From Streptomyces platensis (GTDB taxonomy: Bacteria; Actinomycetota; Actinomycetes; Streptomycetales; Streptomycetaceae), in contig NZ_CP023691.1 in assembly GCF_008704855.1 (NCBI RefSeq), positions 744,001-808,000 of the forward strand: DNA of 64,000 nucleotides, read 5' to 3'. The notes below the pieces were generated by a model, which was not told the DNA's origin, did no database searches, and was given only the letters and a program-made list of their open reading frames with translations. Position numbers and translations under genes: made by a program. Positions 31,271 to 40,629 of the stretch are shown here, one piece after another; within the stretch, counting starts at the first letter, position 1; each line of letters begins with the position of its first letter.

Positions 31271-33502
31271 GTGAGTTCGCAGCAGGTGGGTTCTGCGGGG
31301 TCCGGGCCGCGGCGTTCGGCCAGTGGGCCCGTCAGCGCCGGGGTGCGCAGGGTGCGCTACCTGCTGGAGCACGGCAGACACGGAGTGCAGGCGCACCACA
31401 CGGTGGTGGGCAACGCGGTCCGGGTGACAGTCGCCTCCTGTGCCGCCTTCTATGTCTGCCGCTACGGGCTCGGGCTGAACGTGATGTCCGTCTACGCCAC
31501 CTTCACCGTGGTGTCGCTCGGTGCGCTCGCCCGGATTCCGGGCTCGGGGCGGCAGCGTGCCACGACCGTCCTGACCGCGCTCCCCGCCGGACTCGTACTG
31601 ATCACGCTGGGCACCCTGCTCGCCGTCCGGACCTGGGCAGCCGTCGTCGGCATGCTCGTCATCGGCTTCATGGTGGCGTACGCGGGCACCACCGGCCCGC
31701 GGATCGCCGGGGCGGCGCCGGGGATGCAGCTGCTCTACATCCTGCCGTGCTTCCCGCCGTACGCCCCGGACACCCTGGGGCAGCGGTTGTCCGGCTTCCT
31801 GCTGGGAGCGGTCCTGCTCGCCCTGGGCGAGCGCTTCGTGATGCCCGACCCGGAGACCCCGTCCTTCCGCCGGCTGCTGGCCAACGCCGCGGACGCCGCC
31901 GCGCGGCTGGCGGACCACCACGGCGGGCCGCCTCCCGTACAGGCGCTCGCCGAGGCGCGCACGGCCGAGGAGGCGCTGCATCCCTCCGGTGTGCCGCCCG
32001 CCGACCGGCCCGCCTCCCCCAGCGTCGCCCACAAGGCCATGGCGCACGCCGCCGAGGCCGTCCGCACCCTGCTGGCACGGCTGGACGCCCTGCACACCGG
32101 GGCCGGGCCGCAGCGGGAGTACCAGCCGGAGACGGTGGCGCTGCTGGAGGGCATCAGTGTCTCCGCCCGCGAGGCGGCGGGCGCGCTGCGGCAGCGGACC
32201 AGGCGGCTGCGGCCCGGCGAGGGACCGTCCGCCACGACCCTCCAGGAGGAGCTGGCCCCGGTCCGGGCCCACCGGGCCGTGGACACCCTGGAACGGCTCA
32301 GCACCGATGACCGGCTGGTCTATCTGCGGCGCCGGTCGCAGGTGGTGCAGGCCGCCGACTGTGCCGTCGTCCTCGTCCTGGCCACCCGGCTGATGCTCGG
32401 TGACCGTTCCGTCGAACGGAACCTTGCCGGGCACACCTTCGCCTACGCGCGGGCCGGTGCCGTCGAGCTGTGGTGGCAACGGCTGACCATGCACCTCACG
32501 CCCCGCTCGGTGATCTTCCAGAACGCCTGCCGGTTCGCGCTCGGGCTGGCCGCGGCGCGGGCCATCGCCGGGCTCCTCGACCTCCAGCACGGCTTCTGGG
32601 TCCTGCTGGCCACGCTCACCCTGACCCGTACCACCAGCCTGGAGACCTGGTCCGCGGTCCGGCAGGCGCTGACCGGCACGCTGGTCGGCGCGGTGCTGGC
32701 CGGCGGGATGCTGGCGCTGGTGCACGACCGGGACACGGTGTACGCCGTCGTCCTGCCCGTGGTCATGCTGGTGGCGTTCACCGCGGGGCCGTTGCGCGGG
32801 CTGGCCTGGGCGCAGGGCGGCTTCACCCTGGTTGTCGCCACGCTGTTCGCGCAGGTCTCCCCCGTCACCTGGCAGCTGGCGCCGGTGCGGCTGGTGGATG
32901 TGCTGGTCGGCAGCCTCATCGGGCTGGCCTGCGGGCTGGTGGCCTGGCCACGGGGCGCGAGCGGCGAGGTGCGCCGCAGCATGGCAGCGCTGTGTTCGGC
33001 CATCGCCGACACCATCGGGCACACCACGACACGGGTCGTTGAACGCTCCGGCAGCACCGAACTCTTCGCCCTCAACCGGGCTCTCGTCCTCGCGCGGGAG
33101 AGCCTGGCCCAGTACCAGTCCGAGCCGCGGCAGGACGAGGTGCAGCCGGACTGGCCGGCGCTGCTGGTCGCCGGGAAGGACGCGCGGCGCGGTGAGCGGC
33201 TGCTGCCCGGCCGCCCCGGCCGGATCACCTCGCCGGAGGTCGGTGCCTGGCTGCGGCAGGCGGCCGACCGGACGGCGGACGGCTACCGGTCCCTCGCCCA
33301 ACACCTCTGCACGGACGGCAGCACGCCCCGGGACGGCCCGCAACCGCTCGATATCCGCGCCCTGTTGGCGGTCGCTCCGGCCATCCCGCACCACAGCCCC
33401 GACACGGAGACCCGCGCGGTCTCCGCCGCGCTGCTGCTCGACTCGGTGATCTGGCTCGACGCACTGACCGCCGATCTGACCCGTCTCCACCAGGAGATGT
33501 GA
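31271..33502 (+). CDS. FUSC-family membrane exporter (aromatic acid exporter-like)
   Basis: A 743-residue protein of fusaric-acid-resistance type. It has two hydrophobic halves: residues about 45-170 (VRVTVASCAAFYVCRYGLGL and following helices) and about 415-560 (FALGLAAARAIAGLLDLQHGFWVLLATLTLTRT, and more). They are joined and followed by soluble helical regions of about 200 residues each. TLTRTTSLETW is the conserved FUSC loop. It would export aromatic or other weak acids, alone in Gram-positives. GTG start with RBS GTGGAGAGG. The divergent PadR gene is its likely regulator. Confidence 0.85.
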   Translation: MSSQQVGSAGSGPRRSASGPVSAGVRRVRYLLEHGRHGVQAHHTVVGNAVRVTVASCAAFYVCRYGLGLNVMSVYATFTVVSLGALARIPGSGRQRATTVLTALPAGLVLITLGTLLAVRTWAAVVGMLVIGFMVAYAGTTGPRIAGAAPGMQLLYILPCFPPYAPDTLGQRLSGFLLGAVLLALGERFVMPDPETPSFRRLLANAADAAARLADHHGGPPPVQALAEARTAEEALHPSGVPPADRPASPSVAHKAMAHAAEAVRTLLARLDALHTGAGPQREYQPETVALLEGISVSAREAAGALRQRTRRLRPGEGPSATTLQEELAPVRAHRAVDTLERLSTDDRLVYLRRRSQVVQAADCAVVLVLATRLMLGDRSVERNLAGHTFAYARAGAVELWWQRLTMHLTPRSVIFQNACRFALGLAAARAIAGLLDLQHGFWVLLATLTLTRTTSLETWSAVRQALTGTLVGAVLAGGMLALVHDRDTVYAVVLPVVMLVAFTAGPLRGLAWAQGGFTLVVATLFAQVSPVTWQLAPVRLVDVLVGSLIGLACGLVAWPRGASGEVRRSMAALCSAIADTIGHTTTRVVERSGSTELFALNRALVLARESLAQYQSEPRQDEVQPDWPALLVAGKDARRGERLLPGRPGRITSPEVGAWLRQAADRTADGYRSLAQHLCTDGSTPRDGPQPLDIRALLAVAPAIPHHSPDTETRAVSAALLLDSVIWLDALTADLTRLHQEM

Positions 33503-33785
33503 CGCCGTTGCCGCCGGGCCCGGGGAGCATTGCCGCCGCGGCCGCTCGCCGTGCCGTGGCGTGGTGCGCGCCGGGCCGGACGGATGACACCGGGCGCGGG
33601 CCCGGCTCGCGTCGCCCGGGTGCGGATGGAGTTGCTGGCCCTGATCCTGAAGCAGTGGGGCCGCGTACGACGTGTCGCATCGCGTCTCCCGGGCACCCGG
33701 CAGGACGAGAAGCACGAGGCAACAGCACAAGGCACCCGACAAGGCAGCATGTCGCGGTACCGCCGTGACAGCGGAACGGACGCAC

Positions 33786-36344
33786 ATGAGCAATGGATTC
33801 ATGGGTCCGGAGGGTTACGGCCCGGACCCGTTCGGTGACTTCCTCGCGCGCTTCTTCGGTTCCGCGCAGTCCACCGGCGGTGAGCAGGGCAAGGCCATGC
33901 CCCGGCAGGCGGACATCGCGCGGATGATGAGCGCCCCCGCCCGGGATCTGGTGACCTCCGCAGCCGCCTACGCCGCCGAGCACGGTAGTCCGGAGCTCGG
34001 CACCGAGCACCTGCTGCGCGCCGCCCTGGCGTCCGAACCGACCCGCAGCATGCTCCAGCACGCCGGGGCGGACCCCGATGCGCTGGCGGCCGAGATCGAC
34101 CGCGCCGCCGGTTCGGGCCCGAAACAGTCCAGCGTCGCCGTGACGCCCGCGGTCAAGCGGGCCCTGCTGAGCGCGCATGAGCTGGCACGGGACAACGGTG
34201 CCTCGTACATCGGCCCGGAGCATGTGCTGGACGCCCTGGCGGCCAATCCGGACTCGGCGGCGGGGCGCATTCTCAACCTCGCCCACTTCGAGCCGCAGGG
34301 CGCCCCGCAGGGTGGCCACGGGGCCCCCCACGCGGGCTCGGAGCACGGCGTCGCACCGAAGCACGACACCCCGACGCTCGACAAATACAGCCGCGATCTG
34401 ACCGACCTGGCCCGCGCGGGCCGGATCGACCCGGTCATCGGCCGCGGCGAGGAGATCGAGCAGACCATCGAGGTGCTCTCCCGCCGGGGGAAGAACAACC
34501 CGGTGCTGGTCGGCGACGCCGGAGTCGGCAAGACGGCGATCGTCGAGGGCCTGGCCCAGCGGCTCGCCGACGGGGACGTCCCCGAGACCCTGGCGGGGCG
34601 TCGTGTCGTCGCCCTGGACCTGACGGCGGTGCTCGCCGGCACCCGATACCGCGGTGACTTCGAGGAGCGGATGAACGGCATCATCGAGGAGGTCCGGGCG
34701 CACCCCGACTCGCTGATCGTCTTCATCGACGAGCTGCACACGGTCGTCGGGGCCGGCGGCGGCAGCGGGGACGGCGGTTCCCTGGAAGCGAGCAATATGC
34801 TCAAGCCCGCCCTGGCGCGCGGGGAGCTGCATGTCATCGGCGCCACCACGCTGGAGGAGTACCGCCGGCACATCGAGAAGGACGCCGCGCTGGCCCGTCG
34901 CTTCCAGCCCATCCTCGTGCCCGAGCCGAGCGTCTCCGACACGGTGGAGATCCTGCGCGGCCTTCAGGACCGCTACGAGGCCCACCACCAGGTGCGCTAC
35001 ACGAAGGAGGCGCTGGTGGCGGCGGTCGAGCTCTCGGACCGCTACATCGCCCACCGTTTCCTCCCCGACAAGGCGATCGACCTGATCGACCAGGCCGGCG
35101 CCCGGGTCCGGCTCCGTACGGGCGCCAAGGCCACCGATGTGCGCGATCTGGAACGCGAGGTGGAGCAGCTGGTCAGGGACAAGGACCAGGCGGTCGCCGC
35201 CGAGCAGTACGAACGGGCCACCGAGCTGCGGGACCGGATCGCCGACCTCACCGCGCGGATCGAGGCCGGTCAGGCCGAGCCGCCGAGCGACTGCCACATC
35301 GTGCAGGTCACCGCGGAGGACATCGCCGAGATCGTGTCACGGCAGACCGGCGTGCCCGTGAGCAGTCTGACCCAGGAGGAGAAGGAGCGGCTGCTCAAGC
35401 TGGAGGAACGGCTGCACACCCGGGTGATCGGGCAGGACGACGCGGTCACGGCGGTCTCCGACGCGATCCTGCGCTCGCGGGCCGGACTCGCCGACCCGGA
35501 CCGCCCGATCGGCAGTTTCCTCTTCCTCGGCCCCACCGGCGTGGGCAAGACCGAACTGGCCCGGGCGCTCGCCGAGGCGCTGTTCGGCAGCGAGGAGCGC
35601 ATGGTGCGGCTGGACATGAGTGAGTATCAGGAGCGGCACACCGTGAGCCGGCTGGTGGGCGCGCCCCCGGGATATGTCGGCCATGAGGACGCCGGCCAGC
35701 TGACCGAGGCGGTCCGCCACCACCCCTATTCGCTGCTGCTGCTCGACGAGGTGGAGAAGGCCCACCCCGATGTCTTCAACATGCTGCTCCAGGTCCTCGA
35801 CGACGGGCATCTGACCGACTCCCAGGGCCGCACGGTCGACTTCAAGAACACCGTCATCGTGATGACCAGCAACCTCGGCTCCGATGCGCTCAGCGGCGGT
35901 CGCGGCGTGCTCGGCTTCGGTCCGGACATCTCGGGGGCGGAGGCCGGTGACGGCGCGCGGGAACGGGCGCTGAGTTCCCTGCGCGAGCACTTCCGCCCGG
36001 AGTTCCTGAACCGGCTCGACGAGATCATCGTCTTCCGCCGGCTCACCGACGATCAGCTGCGCCAGATCACCGAGCTGCTGCTCGACGGGACCCGCCGCAG
36101 GCTGCACTCCCAGGACATCGCCGTGGAGTTCACCCCCGGCTCCGTGGACTGGCTCACCCACCGCGGCCATCAGCCCGAATACGGGGCCCGGCCACTGCGG
36201 CGCACCATCCAGCGCGAGGTCGACAACGTGCTCTCGCGGCTGCTGCTCGACGGCGCCCTGGCGAACGGGGACGAGGTGCGCATCGAAGTCGAGGCCAATG
36301 AGCTGGCGTTCCGTACCGGCAAGCGGGAGCAGGAGTCCGGGTGA
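33786..36344 (+). CDS. ClpC-like AAA+ unfoldase (Clp protease ATP-binding subunit)
   Basis: An 852-residue HSP100 protein. It has an unusual glycine-rich N-terminus ([23 protein letters not shown]), Clp_N repeats (residues about 45-170), AAA1 with [15 protein letters not shown] and VIFVDELHT-type Walker B, a UVR/coiled segment [27 protein letters not shown], then AAA2 with [16 protein letters not shown] and [15 protein letters not shown]. The UVR-type linker marks ClpC rather than ClpB. No clear ClpP-binding (I/L)GF loop stands out; LGFGP near residue 715 is a candidate. The ATG at 33786 is chosen for the start of family similarity. The stop overlaps the next gene (GTGA at 36341). It resembles extra, stress-linked ClpC paralogues of Streptomyces. 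Confidence 0.9.
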   Translation: MSNGFMGPEGYGPDPFGDFLARFFGSAQSTGGEQGKAMPRQADIARMMSAPARDLVTSAAAYAAEHGSPELGTEHLLRAALASEPTRSMLQHAGADPDALAAEIDRAAGSGPKQSSVAVTPAVKRALLSAHELARDNGASYIGPEHVLDALAANPDSAAGRILNLAHFEPQGAPQGGHGAPHAGSEHGVAPKHDTPTLDKYSRDLTDLARAGRIDPVIGRGEEIEQTIEVLSRRGKNNPVLVGDAGVGKTAIVEGLAQRLADGDVPETLAGRRVVALDLTAVLAGTRYRGDFEERMNGIIEEVRAHPDSLIVFIDELHTVVGAGGGSGDGGSLEASNMLKPALARGELHVIGATTLEEYRRHIEKDAALARRFQPILVPEPSVSDTVEILRGLQDRYEAHHQVRYTKEALVAAVELSDRYIAHRFLPDKAIDLIDQAGARVRLRTGAKATDVRDLEREVEQLVRDKDQAVAAEQYERATELRDRIADLTARIEAGQAEPPSDCHIVQVTAEDIAEIVSRQTGVPVSSLTQEEKERLLKLEERLHTRVIGQDDAVTAVSDAILRSRAGLADPDRPIGSFLFLGPTGVGKTELARALAEALFGSEERMVRLDMSEYQERHTVSRLVGAPPGYVGHEDAGQLTEAVRHHPYSLLLLDEVEKAHPDVFNMLLQVLDDGHLTDSQGRTVDFKNTVIVMTSNLGSDALSGGRGVLGFGPDISGAEAGDGARERALSSLREHFRPEFLNRLDEIIVFRRLTDDQLRQITELLLDGTRRRLHSQDIAVEFTPGSVDWLTHRGHQPEYGARPLRRTIQREVDNVLSRLLLDGALANGDEVRIEVEANELAFRTGKREQESG

Positions 36345-36838
36345 CTCCACTGGGCCCGCGGGAGACGTCCGAGGGACGCCATGAGTCGCCGGAGGAGCGT
36401 GCCGACCGGCGGTGGAACGAGCTGCTGCAAGAGGTGCGGGTCCTGCAGACCGGGGTGCAGATCCTCTTCGGGTTTCTGCTCACCGTCGCCTTCACGTCGC
36501 GCTTCCCCACCCTCAGCCATACCGACCGGACCATCTACGTGGTGACGGTCCTGCTGGGGGCGGCCACGACCGGCGCGCTGATCGGGACGGTGACCTTCCA
36601 CCGGCTGGTCACCGGGCACCGGTTGAAGCCGGAGACGGTGTTCTGGGCCGCGCGCCTGGCGCTGGTCGGGATCGTGCTGCTCCTGGCGACGGTCGCCTCC
36701 GCACTGCTGCTGATCCTGCGCATCGCGATGGACGACACCGCCGTCCCCTGGATCGTCACCGGACTCGTCGCCTGGTTCATGCTCTGCTGGTTCGCGCTGC
36801 CCGCCTGGGTGCTGCACCGGTACTCGGGCCGGGAGTGA
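36341..36838 (+). CDS. DUF6328 family membrane protein
   Basis: A 165-residue protein with four membrane helices: VQILFGFLLTVAF near residue 40, IYVVTVLLGAATTGALIGTV, LALVGIVLLLATVASALLLIL and WIVTGLVAWFMLCWFALPAW. The N-terminus is charged (RETSEGRHESPEERADRRWNELLQEVRVLQTG) and matches DUF6328, which is common in Streptomyces with unknown function. The GTG start overlaps the ClpC-like stop, so the two are co-translated; a membrane partner or substrate of the unfoldase is one reading, and that is inference. Confidence 0.82.
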   Translation: MTPLGPRETSEGRHESPEERADRRWNELLQEVRVLQTGVQILFGFLLTVAFTSRFPTLSHTDRTIYVVTVLLGAATTGALIGTVTFHRLVTGHRLKPETVFWAARLALVGIVLLLATVASALLLILRIAMDDTAVPWIVTGLVAWFMLCWFALPAWVLHRYSGRE

Positions 36839-36856
36839 GCTGCCGCGACACGGACA

Positions 36857-36899
36857 AGGGCGCGGGCCGGGACCATATGAGGGTCCCGGCCCGCGCCCT
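36857..36899. terminator. perfect 18-bp bidirectional hairpin
   Basis: AGGGCGCGGGCCGGGACC (36857-36874) pairs fully with GGTCCCGGCCCGCGCCCT (36882-36899) around a 7-nt loop. It lies between two convergent genes, 19 bp after one stop and 24 bp after the other. Confidence 0.9.
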
Positions 36900-36922
36900 G
36901 AGCGGCCGTGTGCGGCCGGCGG

Positions 36923-38026
36923 TCACACGCCCGCGACGGCCGCGCCCATACGGCGCGGGCGGTAGAGCAGTGCCGCGCCCGCGAACCCGGCGCTGACGAT
37001 CGCCAGCCCCACCGCGAGCAGTTCGGGCCACATGCCGGTGTCGCCCAGCCCGCTGCCCAGTGGGGCGAAGACCCCGGCGCGGGACAGGGCGTGCAGGGCG
37101 ATGATGATCATCGCCGCGGCGGCGCTCACCGTCCAGACCAGGGCGGTGTCGTGCATCGCCAGCCAGCCGGCCAGCAGCAGATAGACGATGGCGATGGCCA
37201 TCGAGAGCCCCGCGGTCGCCTGGGCGCCCTGGAGATGCGTCGAGTTCACGGGCAGATGGCTCAGCCCGCACAGCGCCAGCGCCAGGGCCGCCGGCCAGCG
37301 CAGGACGGACCGCAGCACACCGGGCATCGCATAGCCCGGCTGGCGGGGCGTCTCGTCCGCGGGCGCCCAGCGCGGCCCGCCCTGCGGCACAGGGCTCGCG
37401 GACCGCTGGGCCCACGGGGGACGGCTGGGCGGCTGGTTCATCGGGGATTCGCTCTGCGCGCCGTACAGCGGCTGCCCGTCACGGCCCAGGGGGCGGACGT
37501 CGGGGTCGAGGACGTGCATGGACGCGGTGCGCTCCGGTTCGAGGGGGTCGCCGGGGCCACCGGGACCGCCTGGGCCACCGAAGCCGTCGAAGCCACCGGG
37601 GCCGGGCGGGAACTGTTCGACGAGGCCGTGGACATCGGCGCCGCCGTCTTTCGACCGGTCGAACAGCTCGATCAGCTGGGCGACCTCCTCCACGGATCGG
37701 TCGACGGCCACCGCGCGCAGGGCCTCATGGCTCGATTCCGCGGTGTGCGGGGTGGCTCTGAGCATGTCGAAGAGCGCGGCGACCTCGCTCACCGGCCGGG
37801 AAACGACCGCCATACGCAGGGCTTCGTCGCCGGGGTTGGGAACGTCGCCGCTGCGCTTGAGCCGTTCGACAAGGGCGGCGACTTCCTCCAAGGGCCGATG
37901 GGTGACTGCCTCCCACAGAAGTGTGCGGGCCGAGTTTTTCTCAGGGGTCATGGGCGGAAAGTGCTCGCCGGTTTCTGTCGAGGACAGTTCGGCGTCGCCC
38001 CCACAAAGAGCTGGTTCGGATGACAT
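36923..38026 (-). CDS. helical-repeat membrane protein of unknown function
   Basis: A 367-residue protein in three parts. Residues about 30-120 hold three 32-residue repeats of the form EAxxxRPxxEVAALxxxLxxS (AVTHRPLEEVAALVERL, VVSRPVSEVAALFDML, AVDRSVEEVAQLIELF). A glycine/proline-rich linker follows. Residues about 235-360 carry four hydrophobic helices. The C-terminus ends RRMGAAVAGV. The start at 38026 has GGAG at good spacing; an in-frame ATG 51 bp upstream also exists, and a later ATG at 37951 begins just before the repeats. I know this type from Streptomyces only as hypothetical protein. The repeats suggest protein binding in the cytoplasm. Confidence 0.75.
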   Translation of the reverse strand: MSSEPALCGGDAELSSTETGEHFPPMTPEKNSARTLLWEAVTHRPLEEVAALVERLKRSGDVPNPGDEALRMAVVSRPVSEVAALFDMLRATPHTAESSHEALRAVAVDRSVEEVAQLIELFDRSKDGGADVHGLVEQFPPGPGGFDGFGGPGGPGGPGDPLEPERTASMHVLDPDVRPLGRDGQPLYGAQSESPMNQPPSRPPWAQRSASPVPQGGPRWAPADETPRQPGYAMPGVLRSVLRWPAALALALCGLSHLPVNSTHLQGAQATAGLSMAIAIVYLLLAGWLAMHDTALVWTVSAAAAMIIIALHALSRAGVFAPLGSGLGDTGMWPELLAVGLAIVSAGFAGAALLYRPRRMGAAVAGV

Positions 38027-38380
38027 GGAGGGACTCCACTGAACGAGGGGAGCGTCAAACACCAGAAGCGCTGACACTCGGCGGACTGTGAGCGTGCTGT
38101 GCTTCAGCCAACGTCCCTACCGGCCGCTCTCGCCATTCAGGAAGGCCATCCGGTGGAGACACGCCGGAACACCCGGGCGCGCCGCGGTCGGCGGTCACGT
38201 ACCGGCCAGGCTGGCTTCCGTTCCGGGCACGCCGGGAAAGGGCTTGCGCGGCGCCGGTTCCGCTCCGGGAATTACGCCCGGATACCCGGCCGTACGGAGC
38301 GTGACCACCGAGGTGCCAAGGGCCCTCGACCCTGATTAGCTGGTAAATGCAGCTCTCCCTACACCGTTCAAGGACAGATC
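38027..38380. other. 354-bp gene-free region
   Basis: Upstream of both the minus-strand repeat protein and the small DUF6381 gene. Short open frames on the plus strand here (for example from 38099) show no family features. The last 50 bp, with TTAGCTGGTAAATG, are less GC-rich and are the likely promoter region of the DUF6381 gene. I see no clear sigma consensus. Confidence 0.5.
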
Positions 38381-38572
38381 ATGAGCGCATCAGGAGAATC
38401 ACGCGCACGGATCCAGCAGATGCGAGACAAGGCCCAGGAACTCCAGGCGGCCGCGGAGCGGGCCGGCGACCCGGAGGAGCAGAAGCGGCTCCGGGAGAAG
38501 GCACGCAGGCTCAAGTCCCAGAGCGAGCAGGAAAGCGGTATGGCCAGCGGAGACATCTACCCCGCCGACTGA
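38381..38572 (+). CDS. DUF6381 family small protein
   Basis: A 63-residue highly charged helical protein: ESRARIQQMRDKAQELQAAA, then RAGDPEEQKRLREKARRLKSQSEQESGM. The family is known from Streptomyces without function; the heptad pattern suggests a short coiled coil. ATG follows AAGGACAGATC. A strong terminator follows, so it is its own transcription unit. Confidence 0.8.
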   Translation: MSASGESRARIQQMRDKAQELQAAAERAGDPEEQKRLREKARRLKSQSEQESGMASGDIYPAD

Positions 38573-38612
38573 GGCCGCGTGCTCGCCCGAGGGCGTCAGC
38601 ACAGCTAGCGAC

Positions 38613-38650
38613 GGCGGACGGGATGCGCCCCAGAGCGCGTCCCGTCCGCC
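38613..38650 (+). terminator. hairpin terminator after DUF6381 gene
   Basis: GGCGGACGGGATGCG (38613-38627) pairs with CGCGTCCCGTCCGCC (38636-38650), 15 bp with one G-T pair and an 8-nt loop. It separates the DUF6381 gene from the conflict operon that starts at 38775. Confidence 0.85.
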
Positions 38651-38774
38651 GCGTCCCGTCAGCCTCCCCCCGTCCGGCCGCCGCGGCCGGCGCGGCGCCG
38701 CTGCGCCCGGCTGTTCGAGTGGCATCGAGGTGGGCACCGATCGGCGGTCCGCACCACCGGGAAGCGCTAGTTCC

Positions 38775-39671
38775 ATGATCGCATCAGACTCCCCGCGGGC
38801 CGCCGGCGCGGCGGCCGGGACCGCCTTCCGGCCGCCGCTGGCGGACCGTGCGGGCTATGACGAGCACTTCCTCGGGGTTCCGGTGCCGCTGCCGATGCCC
38901 AGCCGCCCCGAGGTGGCGACGGTGGTGCTGCCGTACACCCACTTCACGGTGGTGCTGCGGCCGGACCGGCGGATGGCGGCGGCGACCGCGGTCTGTATCG
39001 ATGGTCGGCGTCTGCTGGATCATGTGCCACGGGAGAGCAGCTGGCAGTTCGATCCACGGCTGGACCGGGCTCACCAGGCGGGCAGTGACCTCTACCGCGA
39101 CAACTCGCTGGACAAGGGCCACCTGGTGCGCCGGCTCGACCCCGTGTGGGGTGCGGCCGCGGAGGCGGAGCAGGCCAACGAGGACACCTTTCACTACACG
39201 AATGCGGCCCCGCAGGCGGATGTCTTCAACCAGGCCAAACAGCTGTGGCAGGAGCTGGAGAACCATCTGCTCGACCACGCCGCCGGCTTCGACCGCAAGC
39301 TCGCCGTGCTGACCGGGCCGGTACTGCATGACTCCGACCCGCCGTACCGGGGCGTTCAAGTGCCGCTGCGCTTCTGGAAAGTGGCGGCGTTCCTCCGGGA
39401 CGGCGCGCTGGCGGCGACGGGGTACGTCCTCGACCAGAGCCCCGATCTGCCCCGGGACGCCGAGCGGGCGCTGGCCGGGGCGCAGGCGGGCGCGCCGCCG
39501 CCGCTGGGCGCGTTCCGGACGTACCAGGTGCCGGTGAAGGATGTCGCCGAGCTGACCTCGCTGGACCTGGGGCCGCTGTCCGACGCCGATCTGATGCCCG
39601 TCACCCGTGCCCCGGCCGAGCGCTGGAAGCGGCTCGCCTCGCACGACGACATCGTGCTGCGGCGCGGCTGA
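38775..39671 (+). CDS. DNA/RNA non-specific endonuclease, effector candidate
   Basis: A 298-residue beta-beta-alpha-metal nuclease of the NUC1/EndoG type. The active site DKGHLVRR (His116; usual form DRGH) is followed after 30 residues by NEDTFHYTNAAPQADVFNQAKQLWQELENHLLD, which holds the metal-binding Asn and the Q.FN..W pattern. The protein has no signal peptide or membrane segment, so unlike most members it would act inside the cell and degrade the host's or an invader's nucleic acid. The ATG at 38775 has GGAAG upstream. It is the first gene of a six-gene plus-strand operon; the next gene follows after 16 bp. No immunity gene is visible nearby, so activity is probably held in check by the other gene products. 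Confidence 0.85.
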   Translation: MIASDSPRAAGAAAGTAFRPPLADRAGYDEHFLGVPVPLPMPSRPEVATVVLPYTHFTVVLRPDRRMAAATAVCIDGRRLLDHVPRESSWQFDPRLDRAHQAGSDLYRDNSLDKGHLVRRLDPVWGAAAEAEQANEDTFHYTNAAPQADVFNQAKQLWQELENHLLDHAAGFDRKLAVLTGPVLHDSDPPYRGVQVPLRFWKVAAFLRDGALAATGYVLDQSPDLPRDAERALAGAQAGAPPPLGAFRTYQVPVKDVAELTSLDLGPLSDADLMPVTRAPAERWKRLASHDDIVLRRG

Positions 39672-39687
39672 GCCGGGAGGCGGAGCG

Positions 39688-40623
39688 ATGCGACCCAGGG
39701 TCGTCTATGTCCACGGGAACGGGAACAAGGTCCGTGCGGAACTGCTCAAGTCCCAATGGGACACGGCGCTGTTCGGCCGGGACATGGCCGAGGCGTCGCG
39801 GATGGCGTACTGGGCCCCGGTGCGCTATCCGGAGCCGCTTCCCGACTTGCGGCCGGATCCGCTGGACGGCCGTACGGAACTGATCGAGGAGTCCCCGGCC
39901 GCCGTGGACCGGGCCGCGACGGAGCCGCCGGAGGACTTCGTGGCGCGCACGCTGGGGGAAGCGCGGCTCGACGCCGGGGAGATCGCGCTGGAGGGGCGGG
40001 CCGGGGCCGATGAGAGCGCGCTGGTCGACTGGCTGCGGAAGATGACCTATCTCGCGGACACGCTGGCACAGGCCGGCGAGCCCGAGGAGCCCGGTGCGGA
40101 GCTGCCGCTGGAGGCGCTGCCGTTGCGCCGGTCCGGCCGTACGGCGGTGTTCCGGCTACTGGTCAAGCACGCCTTCAAGGACGTGCACGCCTATTTCTTC
40201 GGCGGGGCGGGGCCGGCCATGCGTGAGGTGGTCAAGGAGACGCTGGCGGGGGTGGACGGCGGCCCCCTGGTGGTGGTCGGCCACAGCCTGGGCACGATCC
40301 TCGCCTACGAGGTGCTGATGGAGCTGGGGCGGGAGGTGGAGCTGCTGGTCACCGTCGGGTCGCCGCTGGCGATCACCGAGGTGCAGGACCATCTGGCCCG
40401 GCCGCCGGCGGTCCCGGCCGGGGTCGCGGCCTGGCACAACGCCTCGGACCTGCGGGATCTGGTGGCTCTCGACCACACGTTGCGGCCCGAGTACGCCCCG
40501 CAGGAACGGGTCACCGATCTGCTGGTCACGAATGACAGCGGCAATCACCACGGCATCAGCGAATATCTCTCGCAGCACGAGGTCAGGGCACCGGTTCAGC
40601 GGATCTTCGACGGTACCGGGTAG
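39688..40623 (+). CDS. alpha/beta hydrolase (lipase/peptidase-like), effector candidate
   Basis: A 311-residue serine hydrolase. The first strand and oxyanion loop read RVVYVHGNGNKVRAELLKSQW. The nucleophile elbow is GHSLGT with Ser200. The His is likely in NDSGNHHGISEYL near the C-terminus. Between them lies a helical lid of about 120 residues (residues 60-170). This layout resembles intracellular PGAP1/lipase-like hydrolases found with bacterial NTPases. There is no signal peptide. RBS GGGAGGCGGAG is strong. It is 16 bp after the nuclease gene and 6 bp before the ATPase gene. The substrate (lipid, peptide or ester) is unknown. Confidence 0.82.
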   Translation: MRPRVVYVHGNGNKVRAELLKSQWDTALFGRDMAEASRMAYWAPVRYPEPLPDLRPDPLDGRTELIEESPAAVDRAATEPPEDFVARTLGEARLDAGEIALEGRAGADESALVDWLRKMTYLADTLAQAGEPEEPGAELPLEALPLRRSGRTAVFRLLVKHAFKDVHAYFFGGAGPAMREVVKETLAGVDGGPLVVVGHSLGTILAYEVLMELGREVELLVTVGSPLAITEVQDHLARPPAVPAGVAAWHNASDLRDLVALDHTLRPEYAPQERVTDLLVTNDSGNHHGISEYLSQHEVRAPVQRIFDGTG

Positions 40624-40629
40624 GTGCGT

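Noticed and set aside
31229..33802. 850-codon minus-strand frame opposite the FUSC transporter
   Set aside because: Low-complexity, His/Gln/Arg-rich antisense translation; the transporter has clear helices.
33530..33838. Small plus-strand frame before the ClpC-like gene
   Set aside because: It overlaps the real start in another frame and is mostly Arg-rich; no RBS or homology. The 283-bp gap (33503-33785) is treated as promoter region.
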